Origin: Lysobacter niastensis
Lineage (GTDB): Bacteria > Pseudomonadota > Gammaproteobacteria > Xanthomonadales > Xanthomonadaceae
Direction of reading: 5' to 3'
Length of the DNA stretch: 64,000 bases
Assembly (NCBI RefSeq): GCF_015453285.1
Contig: NZ_JADLZT010000006.1
Location: 1-64,000, forward strand
A program made the translations under genes and the position numbers. Numbering within the stretch: position 1 is the stretch's first letter; every line of letters begins with the position of its first letter. The notes beneath the pieces were generated by a model. That model searched no databases. It had not been told where the DNA came from and worked only from the letters and a program-made list of their open reading frames with translations. This document shows positions 43,633 through 53,147 of the stretch, piece by piece.

Positions 43633-44619
43633 TCAGCTCTCCACCGGATAGAGGCCGTCGGCATAGGCGCCGGCGTGATAACCCTTGGTGCCGATCGACT
43701 GCGCCAGTGGACTGCGCGGGTCTTCATCCGCGCGCAGCCGTTCCAGTACATGGGAAAAGTCGTAGCGCGGCTTCCAGCCCAATGCCTCGCGGGCGCGGGT
43801 GTTGTCGTAGACGCGCTCGATGCCGGGGAACATGCGCCAGCCGCGGCGGGCGTATTCCGCCTCATAGCCGGGGACGCGGCGCGCAACGACGGCCGGAGCA
43901 TGCGCGCGCAGTTCCGCCAGGTCCTCAGGCGTGAACGGCGTGGTGGCGCTGAGGATGTACCGGCCGAACCCGATTAGCGGCGCGCGCTCGACCGCCAGCA
44001 GGTGCGCTTCGACGATGTCCTGCACGTCTGCACGGCGGTACAGGAATTCGTTGGCCTTGAGGTTGGCGTCGACGAATGCATTGCGCTTCGCCGGGCTGTC
44101 GTCGGGCTCCGGGAAGAAGCGCGAGGTGCGCAGCACCAGGCACGGCATGCGCTGGTTGCGATGGAACAGCCGGCACAGGTCCTCGGCGGCAAGCTTGGTC
44201 GCGCCGTAGATGTTCTTCACCACCGGCACGACGTCCTCGTCGATCCACACTGCCGGTTCGCCATCGGCGGGCGTCAGCGCATCGCCATAGGCGCTGGTCG
44301 TGCTCGTGTACACGAACGCGGCAACGCCATGGGACGCTGCGGCTTCGAGCAGGTTCAGCGTGCCGGTGATGTTGGTGTCGATGAAGTCCTGCCTCGAGTG
44401 CGTGGCCACATGCGGCTTGTGCAGCGTCGCGGTGTGCACGACGGCGTGCACGCCTGCCATGGCGCGCTCAACGAAGGACGAGTCGGCGATCGAGCCGACA
44501 TGGTCGGTGAAGGGCGAGGGCACCAGATCGAGTCCAACCGCCGGGCGGCCCTGCGCGCGCAGCGTCCGCATCAGTGCTTCGCCGAGATGGCCGGCGCTGC
44601 CGGTGACCAGGATGTGCAT
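43633..44619 (-). CDS. NAD-dependent epimerase/dehydratase (extended SDR)
   Basis: A 328-residue extended short-chain dehydrogenase. The Rossmann motif is VTGSAGHLG (5-13), slightly different from GxxGxxG. The catalytic pair is Y138-G-A-T-K142, with TSTTSAYG supplying the Ser/Thr. It probably acts on a nucleotide sugar or sugar lactone. GGAAG precedes the ATG at 44619. It is the last of four same-strand genes (NTF2-like, TetR, GNAT, epimerase), 60 nt after the GNAT gene. Confidence 0.9.
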   Translation of the reverse strand: MHILVTGSAGHLGEALMRTLRAQGRPAVGLDLVPSPFTDHVGSIADSSFVERAMAGVHAVVHTATLHKPHVATHSRQDFIDTNITGTLNLLEAAASHGVAAFVYTSTTSAYGDALTPADGEPAVWIDEDVVPVVKNIYGATKLAAEDLCRLFHRNQRMPCLVLRTSRFFPEPDDSPAKRNAFVDANLKANEFLYRRADVQDIVEAHLLAVERAPLIGFGRYILSATTPFTPEDLAELRAHAPAVVARRVPGYEAEYARRGWRMFPGIERVYDNTRAREALGWKPRYDFSHVLERLRADEDPRSPLAQSIGTKGYHAGAYADGLYPVES

Positions 44620-44679
44620 GGGGGACGGTCTTCCGGTTGGGTTCAACCGGATTCTAGCGTTGGATGGCCACCAAGGCCG

Positions 44680-45636
44680 TCAACGCCAGTCGTCGATGAC
44701 GAAACGGTCGGGCAGGTTGTAGCCGGGCGCATTGCCTTTCAGCATCGCGACGCCCTGCAACTGCGTCTTGAAGCCGCGTGCCAGCATCTGCCGGTAGGCC
44801 TCGAAGCGCGACGTGTTGACGCCCGCGAGCAGACGGGTCGCGCCATGTTGGCTGGCGAGCGATTCGCAGGCGAGCAGCAGGCGATCGAAGTGCCTGGCGG
44901 CATCTGCGCCGGGTCGCGCCGCGCCGAACTTCACGTACGCGCAGTCGCTGCCGGCTTCGCTGCCCTTGCCGATGTGGCAGACCGCGAACGCGACCAGGTC
45001 GGCACCGTCAAGGACCAGCACCGTGTCGCCCAGCCGTTGCCTGGCAGCCGACTCGATCTCGATGGTGAGGTCGAGCCCTGGGTACACGGCATCTGCAAGT
45101 GCATGGCACGCCGACAGGGCAGCGGCGCGTTGGTCGTCCGCGAGACCCGAGTACGACTGCCAACGTCCGGCAGATGGCTGGGGCTCGACGGCCTTGCTCA
45201 TCACGGCCGTCAGTTGCTGCGGCCAGTAGTCGTACTTCTGGTAGAGCCCGACATGCTTTGCGCTGTGCGGGAAAGTGAACAGTGCCGTCTGGCGCGTACC
45301 GCGGCGCTCGAACATCGCGACGGTTTCGGCGAGCAGGAGCCGCGCGACGCCGCGGTCCCAGTAGTCGGGATGCACGGTGAGCGGCCCGAAGAAGCCGAAG
45401 CTGCCCCAATGGGCGGCGAAGTTGGACCCGATGAGGACGCCGTTGGCATAGGCGCCGAGCGCGGCGTGGGGTGCCGCATGCCAGCGCGTGGTGACGAGGT
45501 CGGCGTCGTCGGCGAAGGCCATCGGATCGGGCAGTCCAAGGAACGTGCCGAAGGCCAGGCGGAAGATGCGGTCGGCTTCCGGCAGGTCGCCCTGGCCAAG
45601 CGGGCCGATGTCGATGTGCGTGCGCTCGATGTTCAT
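44680..45636 (-). CDS. GNAT-family acetyltransferase, two-domain
   Basis: A 318-residue protein. The N-terminal half is a GNAT domain (FGPLTVHPDYWDRGVARLLLAETVAMFERRG is motif A, HVGLYQKYDYWP motif B). The C-terminal half is a second GNAT-like domain (VAFAVCHIGKGSEAG, LLLACESLASQHGATRLLAGVN) that may have lost activity. The acceptor is unknown. GGAG lies before the ATG at 45636. It is 24 nt after the TetR gene and is probably co-transcribed. Confidence 0.85.
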   Translation of the reverse strand: MNIERTHIDIGPLGQGDLPEADRIFRLAFGTFLGLPDPMAFADDADLVTTRWHAAPHAALGAYANGVLIGSNFAAHWGSFGFFGPLTVHPDYWDRGVARLLLAETVAMFERRGTRQTALFTFPHSAKHVGLYQKYDYWPQQLTAVMSKAVEPQPSAGRWQSYSGLADDQRAAALSACHALADAVYPGLDLTIEIESAARQRLGDTVLVLDGADLVAFAVCHIGKGSEAGSDCAYVKFGAARPGADAARHFDRLLLACESLASQHGATRLLAGVNTSRFEAYRQMLARGFKTQLQGVAMLKGNAPGYNLPDRFVIDDWR

Positions 45637-45660
45637 GTCCAGGGCTCCATGCAAACGCGT

Positions 45661-46281
45661 TCAGTCGCGGGTCTGTGGCCTGCGTGCCGCATCCACCAGC
45701 GCTCGGATCGCCCAGCGCCGCACCTTGCGCGCTTCGGCGTCGTCGAGCTGCAGGACGTCCTTGCATACCACCATCGACTCGGTGCCGATGATGATGGCCA
45801 GCGCCTGCGTCAGCGTCCTGAGCGAAGCCGGCGTGAACTGCTTCCGCGCGGGATCGAGCGCAGCCTCGATCAGCGGCGTGCGCCGGTTCTGGCGCGCGGG
45901 CAGGGCATCGCTGCTGGCGCCGTCGAGGCGCTGCTGCAGCGTGTGGATCAGCATGGTGCGCAACTGTGCTTCGTTCGCTTCGATCACGCCGTGGATCGCG
46001 CCATCGACCCGCTCCACGCGCGCTACCGGGTCGGCCGGCGCATGCGCATCGAACAGGGTGTCGGCTTCGGGCACGGCGACGTCGAGCGCCGCTTCCAGCA
46101 GCAACGCATCGACGTTGGCGAAATAGCGGTAGGCCGTCGCGCGCGAAACCAGCGCTTCCTCGGCGATGTCCTCAAGGGTCGGTCTGCGGCCCAGCCGGAC
46201 CAGTCGGCTGGCGGCCTGCAGCAGGTCCTTGCGCGTGCGCTGGCGCTGGCGCGGACGTCCAGGCCTGGTGGCGGCATCCAT
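45661..46281 (-). CDS. TetR-family transcriptional regulator
   Basis: A 206-residue TetR regulator. The N-terminal helix-turn-helix is PTLEDIAEEALVSRATAYRYFANVDALLLEAAL (about 34-66), and the helical C-terminal ligand domain has no recognisable signature. It starts 2 nt after the stop of the NTF2-like gene. A perfect palindrome upstream of that gene is its likely operator, which would make the operon autoregulated. Confidence 0.92.
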   Translation of the reverse strand: MDAATRPGRPRQRQRTRKDLLQAASRLVRLGRRPTLEDIAEEALVSRATAYRYFANVDALLLEAALDVAVPEADTLFDAHAPADPVARVERVDGAIHGVIEANEAQLRTMLIHTLQQRLDGASSDALPARQNRRTPLIEAALDPARKQFTPASLRTLTQALAIIIGTESMVVCKDVLQLDDAEARKVRRWAIRALVDAARRPQTRD

Positions 46282-46283
46282 AG

Positions 46284-46706
46284 TCAGTCCTGCGGCAGTT
46301 GGCGAATGATCGAGGCGAGATCGAGCCAGACGTTCTCGCGGCGGATGTCGCCGTTTCCGGCGAACTCGACCACGTGGAGCAGGCGGAACTCCAGCGGGCG
46401 ATCGCGGCCCTCCAGTCCGAACGGACGGCCCGGCGCGCGCCCGCGCCACAGCGATTCGTCGACGAGGAAGTCCGCGCCGTACAGGCGCCGCAGTGTCTGC
46501 ACCTGGCCGTCGGCGAGGTCGGCGAACAGGTGTTCGTAGAAGCCGCGCGCGCCATCGCGGCCGAGGGTCGGTCCGGTCGGCACGCCGACGATGTCGTGCT
46601 CGACATCGCTGGTGAGCGTGGCCAGCACGCCTTCGACGTCGTCGCGGGCTTCGTAGCCGAAGTGCTCGTCGATCTTCCGATCCATGTCGGCGCGGGACAG
46701 GGCCAT
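46284..46706 (-). CDS. NTF2/SnoaL-like protein
   Basis: A 140-residue alpha+beta-barrel protein of the SnoaL/NTF2 superfamily: IDEHFGYEARDDVEGVLATLTSDVEHDI at the start, GARGFYEHLFADL and the C-terminal VEFAGNGDIRRENVWLD. Such proteins act as ester cyclases, isomerases or ligand carriers. ATG at 46706 with GGAG 8 nt upstream is preferred over the ATG two codons before. It leads the four-gene operon and lies 37 bp from the palindromic operator. Confidence 0.85.
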   Translation of the reverse strand: MALSRADMDRKIDEHFGYEARDDVEGVLATLTSDVEHDIVGVPTGPTLGRDGARGFYEHLFADLADGQVQTLRRLYGADFLVDESLWRGRAPGRPFGLEGRDRPLEFRLLHVVEFAGNGDIRRENVWLDLASIIRQLPQD

Positions 46707-46742
46707 GGCCATCTCCGGAGCGTGGGATTGATCGAACAGTAA

Positions 46743-46758
46743 TGAGACTAAAGTCTCA
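46743..46758. promoter_or_regulatory. Candidate TetR operator
   Basis: A perfect inverted repeat TGAGACT-AA-AGTCTCA (7-bp arms, 2-nt spacer) in an AT-richer stretch upstream of the NTF2-like/TetR operon. On the minus strand TTGAGA, a 5/6 match to a -35 box, overlaps it. Confidence 0.75.
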
Positions 46759-46841
46759 AAGAAAGATCAGTTTCGCACAATCCGACGAGCGGCAACTGGC
46801 CTCGATTCGACGCGTAGACGGCGCATGCGCTGTTCCTGAGC

Positions 46842-47855
46842 TCAGGCGTCGGATGGCAGCGGCGCTTCAGGGTGGACCAGCCCGGCGCTGCGCAATTCGC
46901 GCCAGAAATCCGCGGGAATCGCCTCATGCAGGGCAGCCCGGTCCTCCCCGATCCGGCTGGGCTTGCTGGCACCGGGGATGACCGCTGCCACGGCCGGGTT
47001 GGCCAGGGCGAACTGCAGGCCGGCGGCCTTCATGCTGATGCCATGGCGGTCCGCGATGGCCTTGATGCGGGCGACTTTGTCGAGGATCTCAGGCTTCGCC
47101 GGGGCGTACTCGAAGTTGGGGCCGCCGACCAGCGCGCCGGAGCTGTACGGTCCACCGACCACGATGCCGAGTCCCCGTTCGGCGACCTTCGGCATCACCC
47201 GCTGCAGGGCACGTGCGTGGTCGAGCAACGTATAGCGGCCCGCGAGCAGGAAGCCATCGGGACGCGGACCTTGCAGGTCGAGCAGCAGTTCGATCGGTTC
47301 GACGCGGTTGACGCCCAGCCCCCAGGCTCGAATCGTTCCCTCGTCGCGCAAACGGTCCAATGCCTTGAACGCGCCTTTGCGCGCGCTCTCGAACATCGCC
47401 AGCCATTCGTCTCCGTAGAAGTCCTGCGCCACGTCGTGCACCCAGACGATCTCGATGCGATCGGTCTTCAGGCGCTTCAGGCTGTCCTCGATCGAGCGCA
47501 GCGTGGCGTCACGCGAGTAATCGTTGACGATCTTGTTGGGACGCCCGTACTTGAACACGTCTCCCTTCTCGCCGAGGTCACGGCTGCTGACGTCCTCGAC
47601 TTCATCCAGGACCAGCCGGCCGACCTTGGTGCTGATGACATATTCATCGCGCGGTTTTCCGGCGAGGGCGTCTCCCATGCGGATTTCGGCCAGGCCCGCG
47701 CCATAGAAGGGCGCGTTGTCGAAATAGCGGATGCCGTCGTTCCAGGCCGTATCCAGGGTCGCCCGCGCCTCCGCCTCGGGAATGTCGCGGAACATGTTGC
47801 CCAGCGGTGCCGTACCGAAACCGAGCTTGCCGGGTATCAGGTCCTTCAGAGCCAT
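46842..47855 (-). CDS. Aldo/keto reductase
   Basis: A 337-residue AKR barrel protein. The catalytic tetrad is D46 and Y51 (YFDNAPFYGAG), K77 (ISTKVGR) and H140 (VWVHD). Its length and the LGFGTAPLGNMFRDIPEAEA start fit the D-threo-aldose (L-fucose) 1-dehydrogenase branch. It oxidises or reduces sugars or aldehydes with NAD(P). CAGGAG precedes the ATG. It lies 30 nt downstream of the lipoprotein gene on the same strand, so they probably form an operon. Confidence 0.93.
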   Translation of the reverse strand: MALKDLIPGKLGFGTAPLGNMFRDIPEAEARATLDTAWNDGIRYFDNAPFYGAGLAEIRMGDALAGKPRDEYVISTKVGRLVLDEVEDVSSRDLGEKGDVFKYGRPNKIVNDYSRDATLRSIEDSLKRLKTDRIEIVWVHDVAQDFYGDEWLAMFESARKGAFKALDRLRDEGTIRAWGLGVNRVEPIELLLDLQGPRPDGFLLAGRYTLLDHARALQRVMPKVAERGLGIVVGGPYSSGALVGGPNFEYAPAKPEILDKVARIKAIADRHGISMKAAGLQFALANPAVAAVIPGASKPSRIGEDRAALHEAIPADFWRELRSAGLVHPEAPLPSDA

Positions 47856-47885
47856 GGGGAACTCCTGGTTGGGAAGGGGCGCCGT

Positions 47886-49058
47886 TCAACGCCCAGGTTG
47901 CCCGCGTGTTCCGGTCCACACGCGCGCAATCAGGTAAGGCGGCTGCCCGCGGTCTTCGGCACCGGTAAATATCGGATTGCGGTGCAGCTGGTTGATCGCC
48001 ACGTACAACCACGAGTCCTGGCCGAAGTGCGCATTGTCTGCCCACAGAAAGCGCGGATCCCTCACCAGCGGCTGCAGCTTGCCGTCACGGGTCAGCAGGT
48101 CGATGCCGTTGTCCGGCAGGTTGGTGATGAAGTGGTTGCCTTCGGCATCGGTGGCCGCTCCGTCCGAAAGCGGCTTGGGCCCGACGCGGGCAATACCGCT
48201 TCCTATCGTGGCGTCTGGTGCACCATCGCGGAACAGGCGCGCGGGCACCGAGAACCAGCTGGTCCCGTTCATCGAGCCGTAGTACAGCGTCTCGCCATCG
48301 GCGGACAGCGTGATCGGGTTGATGCCCACGCGCGCCGGACCCATGCGGCCGTCCGCACCGGGGAACAGCAACGGCTTGCCTTCCACGACCAGTTCCACAT
48401 CCTCGGCCTGCAGCGAGGGATGCCCGCTGAAACGCCGCGCAGTTCCCTTGTTCGTGTCGACCACGACGATGGCCGGATCGGGTCCGCAGTCGGCCACGTA
48501 GACGAAACCGCGTTCGCCGTCCACGGCCAGGTCCTGCAGGATCTGGCCGGCGGGCGCGGAGACTTTGTCAAAGTCGTGGCGATAGGCCAGCTTGCGCGAA
48601 TGGATGTCGAAGGCCAGCAGCTTGGGGGGCTGCGGTTTTTCCATCCAGTTGCCGTGGTCGATCACCCACAAGCGGTCGCGACTGTCGATGACGACGCCGT
48701 GCGGGGTGTTCAGCACATCCTTGCCCGAGCCGGGCTTTGCGTTCCATGCCTGGTCGGGGAAGGGGACGTAGGCATTCCGCCCCGTTACCTCGATGAGCTG
48801 TACGGGGCCGCGTCGCATGCCGTGGATGCTCGCGAACACGCGGCCATCGCGCGAGGCGGTGACGTTGCCTGGCGTGATGTCGAGTTCGGCCACGACCTCG
48901 ACCTGGCCGACCGTTGGGGCTGCGCCTTGCGGTGTGGCCGGCGTCGCAGCCGCAGTGCTCGCGGCCTCGCGGCCACTCGATACGCTCGCGGCATCCTGCG
49001 ACGTACACGCCGTCAGCGCGGCCAGGGCCGCCAGCATCAGCAATGGAGCGGGCTTCAT
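47886..49058 (-). CDS. Lipoprotein of the yellow/MRJP (L-dopachrome tautomerase-related) family
   Basis: A 390-residue beta-propeller lipoprotein. The lipobox is LTAC (cysteine 18) after a hydrophobic signal. The mature protein shows the yellow/major-royal-jelly-protein pattern: GNVTASRDGRVFASIHG, NTPHGVVIDSRDRLWVIDHG, LQDLAVDGERGFVYVADCG, VGINPITLSADGETLYYGSMNG. In bacteria these are secreted ligand-binding propellers of unknown role. GGGAG precedes the ATG. It is followed by the aldo/keto reductase. Confidence 0.88.
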   Translation of the reverse strand: MKPAPLLMLAALAALTACTSQDAASVSSGREAASTAAATPATPQGAAPTVGQVEVVAELDITPGNVTASRDGRVFASIHGMRRGPVQLIEVTGRNAYVPFPDQAWNAKPGSGKDVLNTPHGVVIDSRDRLWVIDHGNWMEKPQPPKLLAFDIHSRKLAYRHDFDKVSAPAGQILQDLAVDGERGFVYVADCGPDPAIVVVDTNKGTARRFSGHPSLQAEDVELVVEGKPLLFPGADGRMGPARVGINPITLSADGETLYYGSMNGTSWFSVPARLFRDGAPDATIGSGIARVGPKPLSDGAATDAEGNHFITNLPDNGIDLLTRDGKLQPLVRDPRFLWADNAHFGQDSWLYVAINQLHRNPIFTGAEDRGQPPYLIARVWTGTRGQPGR

Positions 49059-49356
49059 CGCATGTCTCCCGTCTGTCGCCCATGAGGCGAGCGCGGCCGC
49101 ACGCCAGCGGGCGTTGAACATCACCATCGGCAGAAAGGGTAAGTCCGATGGCGGCGCGCGCGCGGCCCGCTAACCAGAATTCACGATTCTTAACTTCTCA
49201 TGTGGCACGGCCCGGGCGATAAACGAGCGAGCCCCTCATGGCTCGTCCGGCGCGGAGGACGCAACAGGCCGTGACTGCTGCAGATTCCAGGCAGGTCTCC
49301 TGCGGCGCCCCTCACGCGCCTTGGCAATGCGCGTCCGTGGCCGGGGGCCGTGTGCC

Positions 49357-49716
49357 ATGAAACTCGAAGACTGGTTTGCGGGAGTGCATATCGTGGAAGC
49401 GCGCGCAAAGATCCTGGCGATCCTGACCGCCAGGCCGGGACAGGAGTCGATGCTGGAGACGCTGCTGCGCGGCATGGTGGCCCCGAGCCGGCAGGAGCCT
49501 GGCAACCTGCGCTGGGACATCTGGCGCGATCCCGCACGGCCGGGACGATTCGTCCTCGACGAGCTGTATCAGGACGAGACCGCCGTTGCCGCGCACCGGG
49601 CCACGGCGCACTTCAAGCATTACCTGTCCATGGTCGACACGCTCGCCGAGAGACAGGCGTATGTCGTGCTCCCTGTCGTCGTCGCCGACCTGGTGCCTGA
49701 CAAGCAGGGAGCCTGA
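49357..49716 (+). CDS. Antibiotic-biosynthesis-monooxygenase (ABM) domain protein
   Basis: A 119-residue ABM-domain protein (dimeric ferredoxin-like fold): ILAILTARPGQESMLETLLRGMVAPSRQEPGNLRWDIWRDP, then FVLDELYQDETAVAAHRATAHFKHYL. Relatives are quinol or aromatic monooxygenases without cofactor. The start is uncertain: ATG at 49357 has a GGGGGCC upstream, while a GTG near 49393 with GGGAG would remove 12 residues. It heads a same-strand group with a VOC protein and a molybdenum hydroxylase. Confidence 0.82.
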   Translation: MKLEDWFAGVHIVEARAKILAILTARPGQESMLETLLRGMVAPSRQEPGNLRWDIWRDPARPGRFVLDELYQDETAVAAHRATAHFKHYLSMVDTLAERQAYVVLPVVVADLVPDKQGA

Positions 49717-49759
49717 CGCGGCGACGCGGGACATCGACTGGCATTCGCGGAATACCGAC

Positions 49760-50620
49760 ATGCAAGAACGCGAGCAAAATTCCGAAGTCGATCCAGGGCG
49801 TCGCGAGATGCTGCGCGCGACGGGTACCACGGTAGTCGCAGGACTGGCTGCTGCGGCATTGCCGGGTGCGCTGTCGGCGGCTGCACAAGGCGGCGGTCCA
49901 GCGCCTGCGGCGCGGCTTGCGCCGGGTTCCATCGGCGCACGCCTGCAGGGCGTGCAACATTTTGGCGTGACCGTGCAGAACATGGATCGGGCGTTCGAGT
50001 TCTACACCGAGGTCCTGGGCGGCACGGAGGTCATGCGCGACGGGGACTTCCAAGGGGAACGCATCCACAACACCTTGTTGACCGACGAGGAGATCGTCGC
50101 GCGCGAGCGCAAGGTCAACCCGCGCACGCGCGGTATTCCGGACCTGCGTGGAGGATCGCAGCGTCTCGATGTGCGCTTCATCCAGTTCGACAACGTCGTC
50201 ATCGAACTGTTGCAGTACCGCGACGCCGAGCAGCCGATGGGTCGCGGCAACAGTTTCGCGGAACCGCGGGACCACATGAGCCCCGCCTATCCGCGTTCGA
50301 TGCATATCTGCTTCTACCTTCGCGACGATGTCGACTTCAACGCCTTTATCCGCGACCTGGAAGCCGAGTCGGCCCGGCGCGGCATGACCCAGGTGAAGGC
50401 AAACCGGGTCATCACGGTGACCAGCGAACAGCAACGTCAGGCAGCACCGCTGGAGGCGAACTCCAACAGGATCACGCAGGGCCAGTCGGACGGCTGGTCG
50501 CTGATCTACTGCAAGGGTCCGGAGGGCGAGCAACTGGAGTTCGTGCAGGCCCTGGGTCCGGTCAAGCGGACCTTCCAGAATGCCTTCCAGGCCCGTCAGC
50601 GGATCATCTCCGGCACGTAA
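49760..50620 (+). CDS. Tat-exported VOC-fold protein
   Basis: A 286-residue protein with a twin-arginine leader ([27 protein letters not shown] region, residues 15-41). The mature part is a VOC module with [27 protein letters not shown] and C-terminal [16 protein letters not shown] proteins are usually cytoplasmic, so Tat export after metal loading is notable. No clear ribosome-binding site is seen. The ATG at 49760 puts the leader at the N-terminus, and the gene follows the ABM gene by 43 nt. Confidence 0.8.
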   Translation: MQEREQNSEVDPGRREMLRATGTTVVAGLAAAALPGALSAAAQGGGPAPAARLAPGSIGARLQGVQHFGVTVQNMDRAFEFYTEVLGGTEVMRDGDFQGERIHNTLLTDEEIVARERKVNPRTRGIPDLRGGSQRLDVRFIQFDNVVIELLQYRDAEQPMGRGNSFAEPRDHMSPAYPRSMHICFYLRDDVDFNAFIRDLEAESARRGMTQVKANRVITVTSEQQRQAAPLEANSNRITQGQSDGWSLIYCKGPEGEQLEFVQALGPVKRTFQNAFQARQRIISGT

Positions 50621-50754
50621 TCCACGGTGCAGGCGGTGGCCGCGATCACGCAGCCGCTGATCTGGATTCGGAAATATTCCATCCATGGACGGTCCCCGGT
50701 CTTGGCCGTGAACTTGCGTGTGCGGCCGCAGGGCCCCTGCCAGCGAGCCAGCTC

Positions 50755-51234
50755 ATGCCAGCGACAATCAACGTAAACGGAGCCCCGCGCACGGTCGATG
50801 TGGACGACGACACCCCGCTGTTGTGGGTGTTGCGCGACGTCCTGCAGCTCACCGGCACCAAGTTCGGCTGCGGCGTCGCCCTGTGCGGTGCGTGCACGGT
50901 ACACATCGACGGCGTGCCGAGGCGGTCGTGCATCACTCCCATCGCCGCCGTGGGCGACGCGAAAGTTCGCACGATCGAAGCGCTGCACGAGCTTCCGGTG
51001 GGCCGTGCGCTCCAGCAGGCATGGCTCGACAACGAAGTGATCCAGTGCGGCTACTGCCAGTCGGGCCAGCTGATGTCGGCGGCGGCGCTTCTGGCGGGCA
51101 ATGCCGCGCCCAGCGACGACGACATCGACAGCGTTATGAGCGGCAACATCTGCCGTTGCGGCACCTACGAACGCATCCGCGGCGCGATCAAGTCGGCGGC
51201 GAAGCAGGCCGGCGGACGCGGAGGTGCGTCATGA
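50755..51234 (+). CDS. [2Fe-2S] subunit of a molybdenum hydroxylase (IorA-like)
   Basis: A 159-residue two-cluster iron-sulfur protein of the xanthine-oxidase family. The plant-type cluster uses C39, C44, C47 and C59 ([13 protein letters not shown]...SC). The second cluster uses C98, C101, C133 and C135 (IQCGYCQSG...ICRCG). It passes electrons from the molybdenum subunit. It resembles isoquinoline 1-oxidoreductase alpha subunits. It overlaps the large-subunit gene by ATGA. Its partner is truncated, so it may be an orphan. Confidence 0.92.
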   Translation: MPATINVNGAPRTVDVDDDTPLLWVLRDVLQLTGTKFGCGVALCGACTVHIDGVPRRSCITPIAAVGDAKVRTIEALHELPVGRALQQAWLDNEVIQCGYCQSGQLMSAAALLAGNAAPSDDDIDSVMSGNICRCGTYERIRGAIKSAAKQAGGRGGAS

Positions 51235-53147
51235 GCGCCGATCCCCGTGACGAGATCATGGCGGCCGCGCTCGGCGCAATGCGCCAGTCCCGCCGCGCAT
51301 TCCTGCAAACCGTGGCCGTCGTCGGCGGCAGCCTGGTCGTCGGCTTCCACCTCGCCGGCCCCGCACGGGCGGCACCCGCGGCCGCGAAGGGCGGCCAACC
51401 GTGGTCGTCCAACGCCTTCATCCGCATTGCGCCGAGCGGTGCGGTGACGCTGGTGGTGCCGTACGTCGAGATGGGGCAGGGCGCATACACCTCGCAAGCG
51501 CAACTGCTGGCCGAGGAACTGGACGTCGGCATGGACCAGGTCACGGTGGAACATGCGCCACCGGATCCGAAGCGCTATAGCCATCCGGTCTATGGCGACC
51601 AGATCACCGGTGGTTCCGCATCGCTGCCCGGCAGCTGGGCGACGCTGCGCCAGGCCGGTGCGGACACGCGGGCGCTGCTGGTGGCGGCCGCCTGCAAGCG
51701 CTGGAGCGCGCAGCCCGCCGATTGCAGCACCGGGCAGGGACAGGTCATCCATGCCAACGGGCGGCGCCTGGGTTATGGCGAACTGGTCGCGACGGCGGCG
51801 ACGTTGCCGGCGTCAACGGACAAAGCACCGCTCAAACCGCTCGCCGATTACAAAATCGTCGGGCATTCGGTCAAGCGCGTCGACACGCCGGCCAAGGTCA
51901 ACGGCACGGCGAAGTTCGGCATCGACGCGTTGCCTGAAGGCGTGCGCTTTGCCGCAGTGCGCGCCACTCCGGTGTTCGGCGGACGCGTTGCCGGCGTCGA
52001 TCAGGCACCGGCGCTGGCCGTGCGTGGCGTGCGCCAGGTGGTGGTGCTGGACGACCTGGTGGCAGTGGTCGCCGACAACACGTGGGCTGCGCGCAAGGGC
52101 ATGGCGGCGCTGGACATCCGCTGGAACGAAGGCGCCAACGCCAGCCTCGACACCGCCGCGCTGGTGGCGCAATGCGACGCCGCGCTCGAGCGCGAGGGTG
52201 TGGTGGCGGTCAAGGTCGGCGACGTCGCCAAGGCGCGCGCGGCGAAGGGCTACGAGGCGACATTCCGGCAGCCGATGCTGGCGCACGCGACGATGGAGCC
52301 GATCAACTGCACCGCGCATGTCACCCGGGACCGCTGCGAAGTCTGGGTGGGCTGCCAGGTGCTGGGGCGTGCGCAACAGCGCGCTGCCGAAGCGTCCGGG
52401 CTGCCGCTCGACAAGGTGGTCGTGCACAACCACCTGCTGGGCGGCGGATTCGGCCGGCGCCTGGAGGCCGACTACGTGACCCAGGCGGTCCGCATCGCCA
52501 AGCACGTCGATGCCCCGGTGAAGGTGACGTGGAGCCGCGAAGAGGACATCCAGCAGGATTACTTCCGTTACCACAACCACAGCCGCGTCTGGGTCGATAC
52601 CGACCGCGCCGGCATGCCGGTCAGCTTCCACCACCGCGTCGTCGGGCCGGCGATCATGGTGGTGTTCCTGCCGATCTTCTTCAAGGACGGCGTCGATTAC
52701 GACGCGGTCAACGGCGCGGCCGGACCGTACGACTTCCCCAATGCGCTGGTCGACTACGTTCGCCAGGAACCGCCCGAGGGACTGCACGTGGGCAACTGGC
52801 GCGGAGTGGGGCATACGCGCAACGTGTTCGTCGTCGAGTCGGTCATCGACGATCTGGCGCAGCGCGCCGGCATCGACCCGCTCGAGTACCGCCGGCGCCT
52901 GCTGGGCAAGAGCCCGAGATCGCTCGCCGTGCTCGAGCTCGCAGCGGACAAGGCCGGCTGGGGCCGCAAGCTCGGATCGGGACAGGGCATGGGCCTGTCG
53001 CTGCAGGAAGGCTTCGGGAGCTTCCTGGCGACCGTCGCGCAGGTGCGCGTGGCGCAGGATGGCAAGCTCAAGGTCGAGCGCGTGGTCTGCGCGATCGACT
53101 GCGGCGTGGCGGTCAACCCCGACATCGTGAAGGCGCAGCGGACATAG
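51231..53147 (+). pseudogene. Truncated molybdopterin-binding subunit (IorB-like)
   Basis: The large subunit of a xanthine-oxidase-family hydroxylase, with a twin-arginine leader (SRRAFLQTVAVVGGS, residues 20-34). Typical segments are VPYVEMGQGAYTSQAQLLAEELDV, GGSASLPGSW and NHLLGGGFGRRLEADYV. The frame stops at 638 residues right after CGVAVNPDIVKAQ, about 80-100 residues short of the family. The lost end includes the GVGEPG segment with the catalytic glutamate. At the same point the sequence turns into an antisense, truncated hydrolase. I judge it inactive through a deletion. Confidence 0.85.

Noticed and set aside
44002..46539. An 845-codon plus-strand open frame across the epimerase, GNAT and TetR genes
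   Set aside because: It runs antisense through three recognisable genes, so it is a composition artefact.
49170..49200. Short AT-rich inverted repeat (AGAAT-5-ATTCT) between divergent genes
   Set aside because: Arms are only 5 bp and AT-rich; it may be part of a promoter but is not distinguishable from chance.
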